DNA from: Haemophilus haemolyticus | Lineage (GTDB): Bacteria; Pseudomonadota; Gammaproteobacteria; Enterobacterales; Pasteurellaceae | Length of the DNA stretch: 64,000 nucleotides | Direction of reading: 5' to 3' | Assembly: GCF_003352385.1 (NCBI RefSeq) | Contig: NZ_CP031243.1 | Coordinates: forward strand, 1,466,501-1,530,500 | Shown here: one piece after another, positions 56,775 to 64,000 of the stretch | Layout: the number at the start of each line of letters is the position of its first letter | How positions within the stretch are numbered: position 1 is the first letter of the stretch | Made by a program: the position numbers and the translations under genes | Notes under the pieces: generated by a model | Databases searched by the model: none | The model's input: only the letters and a program-made list of their open reading frames with translations | What the model was told of the DNA's origin: nothing

Positions 56775-58754
56775 TTATTGAACAATTTCGCCGACAATAC
56801 TGCGAGTTACCTCTTTCACTTCCATAAGTTTCACTTTCACAATATCACCTATTTTGTAAATACGCTCACCTTTAATATAAAGGGCAATCTCATCAGAATT
56901 TACCTGCATTTCATCTTTATTGTTATGTAAAGTTGAAGCAGGTATAAACATTGAGGCACCATTTTCTAATAATTGCACACGTAATCCACCACGCATCACA
57001 TCTTGCACTTCCGCCTCAAATTCAGCATTTGATGCAACTTTATCAGCAAGATAACGGCAATATAACCAATCCGCAATATCACGTTCAACTAAGCGATTTT
57101 GGCGACGAGCCTCTTGTAAACGGGCTAGCACTTCATCTTGTGGCTTATTACAAGCTTGTTGTGTCAATACGGCTTTAATTAAACGATGGTTCACCATATC
57201 AGAATATTTACGAATTGGTGATGTCCATGTCGCATACCCTTCTAAACCAAGACCAAAGTGCGGTGCTAATTCTGATTTAAATTCGGCGAAAGTTAAATAA
57301 CGACGTAAACGGAATTCTAAATAGTCGCCTTCAATCGGCTCAATATCATGGCGCATTTGGCAATAACCGTTTAATGTTGCCAAATTTTCTACCGAATAAC
57401 GCTCAGCAAGTTCAGCTTGATTTTGTTCATTGGCTAAATTTGCCATTAAGAAATTATGCGCATTCTCTAAGAATTTTTTATCAAAACCGCTATGGGTATT
57501 GAAAATACCTGTTTGTGCTTGCTCTGCTAAGAATTGTGCGGCACAAATGTTAGCAATAATCATCGATTCTTCGACAATTTGATTGGCTATACGACGATAT
57601 TCCGCTTTGATTTCTGCCACTTTACCGTTTTCAGCGAGCACAAAAGAATAATCCGGTTTTTCTTTAAATAACAAAGAATGAGTCTTACGCCATTGAATGC
57701 GTGCTCTAGTAAATTGATGTAGCCAATCAATTTGTTGTGCAATTTCTGGCGTTTCTGGCTGCCACGCGTTGTCGGTTTGTTCTAAATAATCCGACACTTT
57801 GTTATAAGCCAATTTGGCTTTAGATTGAACATAAGCAGAAACAAAATGCGGTTTGGCTGTGATATTGCCCTCAAGATCCGTTTCGATATAACAAACAAGG
57901 GCTGGACGCGTTTCATTTGCGATTAACGAACATAATTCATCAGATAATTTGCGTGGCAGCATAGGAATGTTAAAGCCTGGCAAATAATTAGTGAAACAAC
58001 GCTGTTTCGCATCTTTTTCAATTTGAGAATCTAACGCGATATAAGCGGTTGGATCCGCAATCGCGACAATTAATTTCCAACCTGTTTGTACCGCATTTTG
58101 TTCGATTGGCTCGATATATAAGGCATCGTCCATATCCATTGTGCTTTCTGAGTCGATGGTCACAAAATGAAGTGCGGTCAGATCTTCACGGGTTTGCTGA
58201 TCTAACATTTCATAAGTTTCAGCGCCTTGCACAGGATAACGAGATTGCTCATGACGTGCCAATGTTACCCACCAAGGGGCAAATTCATCGTCAGCTCGGC
58301 AAATAAACTGATTAATAGTAGCATAGAAAAAGCGATCATCACGTAATGGGTGAGTTTTTAAATTAGCAACCACCCAATCGCCTTCTTGTAATTCTTCTTT
58401 TACAGATTTAGCTTGTTGTGCGCCAATCGGTTGGTTGATACTTGGATAATCCGCCAAAACTTGTAATTTCTTGTCTTTATTGAACCGCACTTTTGCAATG
58501 AAACGTGTCAACATTGGCTCAATTAAGGATTCCGGCTCGGCTTGTTCTTTATCACCTTGCTTTTCAATAGTGGCTTTGATTTTGTCACCGTGCATCACTT
58601 TTTTCATTGAAGGCGGCGCAATGAAATAGGTTTTCTTATCGCACTCTAAAAAACCATAGGCTTTATCTGTGCTTTTTACCACGCCTTCTACATGCTCTTT
58701 GCTGTCGTGGATTTGTTGTTTAAGCTGTGCGAGTAAAGGATTATCTTGAAACAT
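56775..58754 (-). CDS. rnb: ribonuclease II
   Basis: 659 residues. 3'-5' hydrolytic exoribonuclease that degrades single-stranded mRNA. Cold-shock domains occupy the first ~170 residues (EGVVKSTDKAYGFLECDKKTYFI). The RNB domain has TIDSESTMDMDDALYIE, the acidic metal cluster, and TWTSPIRKYSDMVNHRLIKAVL. The C-terminal S1 domain begins near FEAEVQDVMRGGLRVQLLENGASMFIPAS. Slightly longer than E. coli RNase II (644). It ends at the hairpin run and is followed on the same strand by an unlinked gene set. Confidence 0.96.
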   Translation of the reverse strand: MFQDNPLLAQLKQQIHDSKEHVEGVVKSTDKAYGFLECDKKTYFIAPPSMKKVMHGDKIKATIEKQGDKEQAEPESLIEPMLTRFIAKVRFNKDKKLQVLADYPSINQPIGAQQAKSVKEELQEGDWVVANLKTHPLRDDRFFYATINQFICRADDEFAPWWVTLARHEQSRYPVQGAETYEMLDQQTREDLTALHFVTIDSESTMDMDDALYIEPIEQNAVQTGWKLIVAIADPTAYIALDSQIEKDAKQRCFTNYLPGFNIPMLPRKLSDELCSLIANETRPALVCYIETDLEGNITAKPHFVSAYVQSKAKLAYNKVSDYLEQTDNAWQPETPEIAQQIDWLHQFTRARIQWRKTHSLLFKEKPDYSFVLAENGKVAEIKAEYRRIANQIVEESMIIANICAAQFLAEQAQTGIFNTHSGFDKKFLENAHNFLMANLANEQNQAELAERYSVENLATLNGYCQMRHDIEPIEGDYLEFRLRRYLTFAEFKSELAPHFGLGLEGYATWTSPIRKYSDMVNHRLIKAVLTQQACNKPQDEVLARLQEARRQNRLVERDIADWLYCRYLADKVASNAEFEAEVQDVMRGGLRVQLLENGASMFIPASTLHNNKDEMQVNSDEIALYIKGERIYKIGDIVKVKLMEVKEVTRSIVGEIVQ

Positions 58755-58819
58755 AGTTATATTTTAAAAAAGAGAAAAGGCAGACTGAAAAGCCTGCCTA
58801 AAAAAGAATGTAAGAAAAA

Positions 58820-59608
58820 TTATTCTTCACCTAATTCGCCCATTGCGGTGATGCTGAAACCTGCATCTACGTGAACGACTTCACCGGTAATACCCGATGC
58901 TAAATCAGAGCATAAAAATGCTGCTGAGTTACCTACATCTTCGATAGTGACAGTGCGGCGTAATGCAGCGGTTTTCTCAAAGGTAGAAAGCATTTTCTTG
59001 AAGTTTTTAATGCCTGATGCCGCTAGAGTGCGGATTGGACCAGCAGAGATTGCATTCACACGAATACCTTCTTTACCTAAATCAGCAGCCATCACGCGCG
59101 TTGCCGCTTCAAGAGACGCTTTCGCTAAACACATGACGTTGTAGTTAGGAATTGCGCGTTCTGCACCTAAGTAAGACAACGTTAATAATGAAGCATTTGG
59201 ATTTAAATAAGGACGTGCAGCTTGTGCCATTGCAACAAAGCTGTATGCGCTAATATCGTGAGCAATACGGTAACCTTCACGAGTTGCTGCGTTTACATAA
59301 TCACCATCTAATTGATCGCCCGGTGCAAATGCGATTGCGTGAACAAAACCATCAAATTTATCCCAACGCTTACTTAATTCTGCGAAGCAATTTTGGATGC
59401 TTTCATCAGTTGCAACATCTAAAGGAAGCACGATATCAGAACCAAATTCTTTGGCAAATTCTTCTACGCGCGGTTGTAATTTATCGTTTAAATAAGTGAA
59501 AGCAAGTTCTGCACCTTGTTCTTTCATTGCTTTTGCGATCCCGTAAGCGATAGAACGATTGCTTGCAAGACCGGTTACTAAAATGCGTTTACCTGTTAAG
59601 AAACCCAT
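58820..59608 (-). CDS. fabI: enoyl-[acyl-carrier-protein] reductase (NADH)
   Basis: 262 residues from ATG 59608; a longer open frame to 59707 is not used. It completes each cycle of fatty-acid elongation. NADH motif [19 protein letters not shown]; the catalytic tyrosine and lysine lie in [33 protein letters not shown] keeps the glycine associated with triclosan sensitivity in E. coli. The C-terminus ends [13 protein letters not shown]. It lies about 65 bp upstream of rnb on the same strand and diverges from prfC. Confidence 0.97.
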   Translation of the reverse strand: MGFLTGKRILVTGLASNRSIAYGIAKAMKEQGAELAFTYLNDKLQPRVEEFAKEFGSDIVLPLDVATDESIQNCFAELSKRWDKFDGFVHAIAFAPGDQLDGDYVNAATREGYRIAHDISAYSFVAMAQAARPYLNPNASLLTLSYLGAERAIPNYNVMCLAKASLEAATRVMAADLGKEGIRVNAISAGPIRTLAASGIKNFKKMLSTFEKTAALRRTVTIEDVGNSAAFLCSDLASGITGEVVHVDAGFSITAMGELGEE

Positions 59609-59786
59609 AATTTTTCCTATGTTGTTAGCGTAAAAAACTTGCATAGTATAAGCGAAAATTTGTCTTTGTACAAAGCAGACCAATATTTCTAAGAAAACCA
59701 ACCGCACTTTATTTACAAATTCGTTTGAGCAAAAACCTAAAATCAGCGAAAATAGCCCACATTTTTAATTGAATGAAGAAGAAACA

Positions 59787-61370
59787 ATGAGTTATCCATT
59801 AGAAGAAGTTAATAAACGTCGCACTTTTGCGATTATTTCCCACCCCGATGCAGGTAAAACAACCATCACCGAAAAAGTACTTTTATACGGAAATGCGATT
59901 CAAACAGCAGGTTCTGTAAAAGGCAAAGGCTCAACTGCGCATGCCAAATCCGACTGGATGGAAATGGAAAAACAACGTGGGATTTCGATTACCACTTCCG
60001 TAATGCAATTTCCTTATAACGATTGCTTGGTGAACTTACTTGATACGCCGGGGCACGAAGATTTCTCTGAAGATACTTACCGCACTTTAACTGCTGTGGA
60101 TAGCTGTTTAATGGTTATCGACTCAGCAAAAGGGGTTGAGGAACGTACAATTAAACTAATGGAAGTAACTCGCTTACGTGATACGCCAATCATCACCTTC
60201 ATGAACAAACTCGACCGCGATATTCGCGATCCGATGGAATTGTTAGATGAAGTTGAAAATATTCTGAAAATTCGTTGTGCGCCAATTACATGGCCGATTG
60301 GTTGCGGAAAATTATTTAAAGGCGTTTATCATATTGCTAAAGATGAAACCTATCTTTATCAATCCGGTCAAGGCTCAACCATTCAAGAAGTTCGCATTGT
60401 GAAAGGTTTAAATAGCCCTGAATTAGATGCCGCTGTTGGCGATGATTTAGCACAACAACTTCGCGATGAATTGGAATTAGTGCAAGGCGCAAGTAATGAA
60501 TTTGAGCACGATGCCTTTATTAAGGGCGAGCTTACCCCAGTATTTTTCGGGACGGCATTAGGCAACTTTGGAGTGGATCATTTCCTTGATGGTTTAACCG
60601 AATGGGCGCCAAAACCACAATCTCGTCAAGCTGATACAAGAACGGTCGAAAGTGCGGAAGAAAAATTTTCTGGTTTTGTATTTAAAATTCAGGCTAATAT
60701 GGATCCAAAACACCGCGACCGTGTTGCCTTTATGCGTGTGGTTTCGGGCAAATATGAAAAAGGCATGAAATTAAAACATGTTCGAATTGGTAAAGATGTG
60801 GTAATTTCTGATGCACTCACCTTTATGGCTGGCGACCGTGCTCACACCGAAGAAGCTTACGCAGGTGATATTATTGGTTTACATAATCACGGCACGATCC
60901 AAATTGGAGATACCTTCACTCAAGGTGAGACCTTGAAATTTACCGGTATTCCAAACTTTGCGCCTGAGCTATTCCGCCGTATTCGCTTGAGAGATCCACT
61001 CAAACAAAAACAATTACTTAAAGGTTTAGTACAACTTTCAGAAGAAGGTGCTGTTCAGGTATTCCGCCCATTAATGAACAACGATTTAATTGTAGGTGCG
61101 GTGGGTATCTTGCAGTTTGATGTGGTGGTTTCTCGTCTAAAAACTGAATATAACGTAGAAGCGATTTATGAAAATGTGAACGTTGCAACTGCACGCTGGG
61201 TGGAATGTGCCGATGCTAAAAAATTCGAAGAATTTAAGCGCAAAAATGAGCAAAATTTAGCTTTAGATGGTGGAGATAACTTAACCTATATTGCGCCAAC
61301 AATGGTAAATCTGAATTTAGCTCAAGAACGTTATCCTGATGTCGTTTTTTACAAAACTCGTGAACATTAA
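59787..61370 (+). CDS. prfC: peptide chain release factor 3
   Basis: 527 residues from ATG 59787; the ATG at 59769 is upstream of GAAGAAG and less likely. RF3 is a GTPase that recycles RF1 and RF2 after termination. G1 motif [13 protein letters not shown] at 19-31, switch [15 protein letters not shown] and C-terminal EF-G-like domains. It starts about 180 bp from the divergent fabI. A terminator follows. Confidence 0.96.
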   Translation: MSYPLEEVNKRRTFAIISHPDAGKTTITEKVLLYGNAIQTAGSVKGKGSTAHAKSDWMEMEKQRGISITTSVMQFPYNDCLVNLLDTPGHEDFSEDTYRTLTAVDSCLMVIDSAKGVEERTIKLMEVTRLRDTPIITFMNKLDRDIRDPMELLDEVENILKIRCAPITWPIGCGKLFKGVYHIAKDETYLYQSGQGSTIQEVRIVKGLNSPELDAAVGDDLAQQLRDELELVQGASNEFEHDAFIKGELTPVFFGTALGNFGVDHFLDGLTEWAPKPQSRQADTRTVESAEEKFSGFVFKIQANMDPKHRDRVAFMRVVSGKYEKGMKLKHVRIGKDVVISDALTFMAGDRAHTEEAYAGDIIGLHNHGTIQIGDTFTQGETLKFTGIPNFAPELFRRIRLRDPLKQKQLLKGLVQLSEEGAVQVFRPLMNNDLIVGAVGILQFDVVVSRLKTEYNVEAIYENVNVATARWVECADAKKFEEFKRKNEQNLALDGGDNLTYIAPTMVNLNLAQERYPDVVFYKTREH

Positions 61371-61423
61371 AACGATATTAAAACGACAAAGTGCGGTGAA
61401 ATCTCATCGCACTTTTCCAGAAA

Positions 61424-61453
61424 AAAAGCGTTGAAATTTAATTCAACGCTTTT
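61424..61453 (+). terminator. terminator after prfC, shared with the next gene
   Basis: AAAAGCGTTGAA (61424-61435), ATTTAA loop, TTCAACGCTTTT (61442-61453). It lies between the convergent prfC and the small membrane protein gene. Just before it an uptake core (61389-61397) can pair with the nearby CGCACTTTT. Confidence 0.85.
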
Positions 61454-61456
61454 CTT

Positions 61457-61690
61457 TTATTTAGAGACTTTTTCTTGTCTTAATCGCCAAAGTTGATAAA
61501 CATTCACAACGGCTAAAAATGCATTTAATAGTGCAACTGGATAAGCAGCGATAATTACGCTATAGATCACAAATAAAATTGCACCAATGCTGTTCACTAT
61601 GCGTAAATGTACGATAGATTTAAACAAAAACGATACTGCAACAAAAAAGGTTGCGATATAACCCAATAATTCAACTAAATTCAATTCCAT
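61457..61690 (-). CDS. small membrane protein, YgjV-like
   Basis: 77 residues with about three hydrophobic segments (LLGYIATFFVAVSFLFKSIVHLRI, IGAILFVIYSVIIAA, LLNAFLAVVNVYQLW). Resembles the short inner-membrane YgjV family, which has no established function. It stands alone between prfC and a 440-bp gap. Confidence 0.7.
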   Translation of the reverse strand: MELNLVELLGYIATFFVAVSFLFKSIVHLRIVNSIGAILFVIYSVIIAAYPVALLNAFLAVVNVYQLWRLRQEKVSK

Positions 61691-61792
61691 AATTCTGTTC
61701 TCTTCGATTAAAAATAAAAACGGGCGCCATGATAAAAGATTTTTAAAACAAGGAAAAGATCAGAAAAAAAAGCAACCGATTGCAAGAGAAAA

Positions 61793-61912
61793 TTATTTTA
61801 TCTTACAAAGAATAAAAGTATTTTTATCATCACTAGCGCATAAAAAGCCGGGACGAGTGCGCACATCTAAAATATTGGGAAGCTTATCCAATTTGGGGGA
61901 ATTAGATAACAT
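61793..61912 (-). other. possible small coding remnant in a 440-bp gap
   Basis: An open frame of 39 codons with internal ATG (LSNSPKLDKLPNILDV and TRPGFLCASDDKNTFILC); it can extend to a GTG at 61939 for 48 codons. No obvious ribosome site. It looks more like the end of a lost gene than random sequence, because hydrophobic and charged residues alternate and a cysteine pair is kept. No family recognised. The rest of 61691-62127 shows nothing convincing. Confidence 0.25.
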
Positions 61913-62127
61913 TATCTCGCTCACCTCGCACTTTGTCACCGGCTAAATTCTTTTAAGAATCCTGATTGTAATGCTATGAACAATAAAGAAATTTAATAAA
62001 TGAGGTTCTATCTTTTATAATAACTAGAATTCCAATTTCTATTATTCTAGAAATGGGATTGATTATAAACTATGAAGTAACTTCAGATTCAAGAGGATTC
62101 TAGAGAAATGAAAGTTATGATTTTATT

Positions 62128-62457
62128 CTAAATAAAGACGAGTTGTACTAAAACCATATAGAAAAGCGTACCAACAGCAATAGATAGAAACATATTTTTC
62201 TTCCAAAAATGCAATCCTAGCACCACTATGCCTGCAAGAAAATCAGGGATACCATGATAACCACTTAAAACATCAACATTCTTATAGCAATAAACTACAA
62301 GCATACCAAACATAGCTGGAGGTAAAACTTTCCCAAGATAGCGAATATATTGTGGAATCGGACGATTAGCTGGAAAGACAAAAAATGGCAATAAGCGCGT
62401 AAATTGTACAGTAAGCACACAAATTCCAATCGTCATAATCTGTTCTGTAAGTGTCAT
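62128..62457 (-). CDS. AzlD-like small subunit of a branched-chain amino acid exporter
   Basis: 109 residues, four hydrophobic segments (IMTIGICVLTVQFTRLLPFFVF, YIRYLGKVLPPAMFGMLVVYC, GIVVLGLHFWKKNMFLSIAVGTLFYMVLVQ). AzlD (PF05437) type. Its start overlaps the AzlC-like gene by 4 bp (ATGA). Works with it to export branched-chain amino acids and, in some families, methionine. Confidence 0.9.
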   Translation of the reverse strand: MTLTEQIMTIGICVLTVQFTRLLPFFVFPANRPIPQYIRYLGKVLPPAMFGMLVVYCYKNVDVLSGYHGIPDFLAGIVVLGLHFWKKNMFLSIAVGTLFYMVLVQLVFI

Positions 62458-63188
62458 TTTAGCGACTCCAATTTTGTGTCTAATTTAGGTCCACGCATAG
62501 TTAGAATTAACCAGATACCAATTAATGTGGGAATTAAGAAATATTCTTTGCCTACAATCAGTAAAAAAGCTAATGTAATCCCTAAACCTAAGAGAGAGCT
62601 TTCATGGGATTTTTCCTTTATCCAATTTTCTGCAAAAATGACTAAGAAAAGAGCGGTCATAGAGAATTCCACACCTTTTAAATCAAAAGGTAAAACAGAG
62701 CCAAATAAGTTACCCATTGCTGCGCCAACTACCCAATAAATATGCAAATATAAGCTCACAAAAAACATATACCAGCCTTTATCTAAGTGCGGTGGGATTT
62801 TTGCCATATAATTTAAGGAAAAAGATTCATCTACAAGGGTGGTAATTAAATACCAACGTTTATGACCAATGTGTACGCCATATTTTTCTAACATTGATAT
62901 GCCATAGAAAATCTGACGAGTACTGATCATTAAGGTAATTAATAACACACTGATGGGAGAAAAAGGTGCAATAAGTGCTCCAGCAGCAATGAACTCAACA
63001 GAACCGGCATAAATAAGTAAAGCCATCAAAGTAGGATATAAAAATTCGAAACCTAGCGCCTTCATATAAATACCGTATGCCACACCAAGAAATAGAAATC
63101 CTGCAATCATTGGCGCACTATAAGGAAAAGCAGCTTTAGCCGCCGCACTAATTGGGTGAGGCTGCTGATTTTGTTGAGAAAAATTCAT
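62454..63188 (-). CDS. AzlC-like amino acid exporter large subunit
   Basis: 244 residues. AzlC/YgaZ family: AFPYSAPMIAGFLFLGVAYGIYMKALGF, the family's glycine-rich first segments, SVEFIAAGALIAPFSPISVLLITLMISTRQIFYGISML and LVDESFSLNY. It starts 9 bp after the MetR-type gene on the same strand. E. coli YgaZH exports valine and methionine; the regulator next door suggests methionine or related compounds as substrate. Confidence 0.91.
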   Translation of the reverse strand: MNFSQQNQQPHPISAAAKAAFPYSAPMIAGFLFLGVAYGIYMKALGFEFLYPTLMALLIYAGSVEFIAAGALIAPFSPISVLLITLMISTRQIFYGISMLEKYGVHIGHKRWYLITTLVDESFSLNYMAKIPPHLDKGWYMFFVSLYLHIYWVVGAAMGNLFGSVLPFDLKGVEFSMTALFLVIFAENWIKEKSHESSLLGLGITLAFLLIVGKEYFLIPTLIGIWLILTMRGPKLDTKLESLK

Positions 63189-63197
63189 TTATTACTT

Positions 63198-64000
63198 CTA
63201 TAAATCTAAAACAGATAGCCCAGGTAAAGTTGAAAAACTTTGAGCTTTTACGGTTTGATAAAAATCTTCTAAATAAGAAAGGGATTCATCTTCTTTGCGA
63301 ATAGCCGCATATAGATTGCTATATAAACCTTCTTTTGTGACTTTTCTTGCCACGACATAACCCTTTTCCAAATAAGGCAACGCAGCCCAATAAGGGATAG
63401 TCGCAATGCCACGACGACTCGCCACTAATTGAATCATAGCAATAGTCAATTCAGTTGTGCGGCGAGTAGGATTAATGCCTTTTGGTTTAAGTACTTTACG
63501 CAATAGATCTAACATATCATCAGGAACTGGATAAGTAACCCAGGTTTCATCTGCAAAATCTTCCGCATCCCAAATGTCTTTTTCTGCTAAAGGGTGATCT
63601 TTTGAGCAAATCCCAACCATCTCATAAGAAAAGAGCGGTTTAAAAATGACATCATCATTATGCTCTACTTCTGATACTATCGCCCAATCGGCTCGGTGAG
63701 AAATCAATAAACCAACCGGATCCGTATGAAAACCAGATACAATATCCAACTCAACTAGCCCCCAATGCCGACGAAATTCATCCATAGCAGGCATTAACCA
63801 ATCAAAACAAGTATGACATTCCACAGCTATTCTCAGCTGACCCGCATCACCATGTTTAACCCGTGCAAGATCACGTTCAGCATCAACAACTTTTGGCATT
63901 ACCTCATTAGCAAGACGAATTAAACGCTCTCCTGCCGAAGTAAAACGAAGTGGATTACTTTTACGCTCAAACAAAGGTAAACCGAACTGTTCTTCTATTA
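63198..64000 (-). CDS. metR: LysR-family regulator, MetR-like (N-terminus outside the window)
   Basis: The open frame continues off the right edge: EEQFGLPLFERKSNPLRFTSAGERLI is the end of the helix-turn-helix domain and its linker. The effector domain reads LRIAVECHTCFDWLMPAMDEF, VGLLISHRADWAIVSEVE and IQLVASRRGIATIPYWAALPYLEKGYVV, the same order as E. coli MetR, which senses homocysteine and activates met genes. It precedes AzlCD in one operon. The symbol is family-based; it could regulate only the adjoining exporter. Confidence 0.78.
   Translation of the reverse strand, partial: IEEQFGLPLFERKSNPLRFTSAGERLIRLANEVMPKVVDAERDLARVKHGDAGQLRIAVECHTCFDWLMPAMDEFRRHWGLVELDIVSGFHTDPVGLLISHRADWAIVSEVEHNDDVIFKPLFSYEMVGICSKDHPLAEKDIWDAEDFADETWVTYPVPDDMLDLLRKVLKPKGINPTRRTTELTIAMIQLVASRRGIATIPYWAALPYLEKGYVVARKVTKEGLYSNLYAAIRKEDESLSYLEDFYQTVKAQSFSTLPGLSVLDL

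Noticed and set aside
58820..59707. N-terminal extension of FabI to 59707
   Set aside because: FabI proteins begin at [13 protein letters not shown], coded from 59608; the extra residues show no targeting signal.

Overview
The window is from a Haemophilus chromosome, most likely a member of the H. influenzae / H. haemolyticus group. The evidence is the 9-base DNA uptake signal AAGTGCGGT / ACCGCACTT, scattered through and between genes; the AT-rich composition; and recognisable Haemophilus loci (lsg lipooligosaccharide cluster, neuA, tehB, gyrA, rnb-fabI-prfC). Species cannot be fixed from sequence reading alone. A complete hydrogenase-4 operon is not something I associate with the classic H. 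influenzae laboratory genome.

Layout. 1-1041: the tail of an operon with an ABC ATPase, a thioredoxin-like lipoprotein and a small cytochrome c. 1081-7854 (minus): mltB and the six-gene lsg cluster (flippase, sialyltransferase, four glycosyltransferases). 7988-11101 (plus): an ElyC/SanA-like protein and hypF. 11189-23134 (minus): hyfABCDEFGHI followed by hycH and hycI, coding for a membrane-bound [NiFe] hydrogenase of formate hydrogenlyase type. A 0.6-kb block of 110-bp tandem repeats lies between hyfI and hycH. 23593-35463 (minus): one giant trimeric autotransporter adhesin (3956 residues). 35755-38558: neuA, a nitroreductase and two convergent MazEF-type toxin-antitoxin pairs. 38828-45161: mrp, two Sel1-type secreted proteins, metG, tehB and gloB. 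45213-51429: a methyltransferase and FecBCD-type ABC importer on the minus strand, divergent from a small membrane protein and a TonB-dependent receptor. The shared promoter region carries two ModE-like palindromes. 51548-61370: ycaO, gyrA, rnb, fabI, prfC. 61457-64000 (minus): a small membrane protein, an AzlCD exporter and a MetR-type regulator cut by the window edge.

How the parts fit. HypF (active-site CN ligand synthesis), HycH and HycI (large-subunit maturation and C-terminal processing) serve the Hyf hydrogenase. Its formate dehydrogenase partner, normally a molybdenum (or tungsten) enzyme, is not in this window. The ModE-like operators suggest that the TonB receptor and ABC importer at 46.0-51.4 kb bring in molybdate, tungstate or a complex of them. 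That is the best candidate here for an undescribed system. LsgB and NeuA together support sialylation of lipooligosaccharide. The adhesin looks chimeric: a Haemophilus-type signal region with one uptake sequence, followed by almost 12 kb with no exact uptake sequence that I could find, built from repeated stalk modules.

Intergenic DNA is unusually structured. There are uptake-sequence hairpins used as terminators, the 110-bp repeat block, a compound inverted-repeat region before gyrA and a run of hairpins after it.
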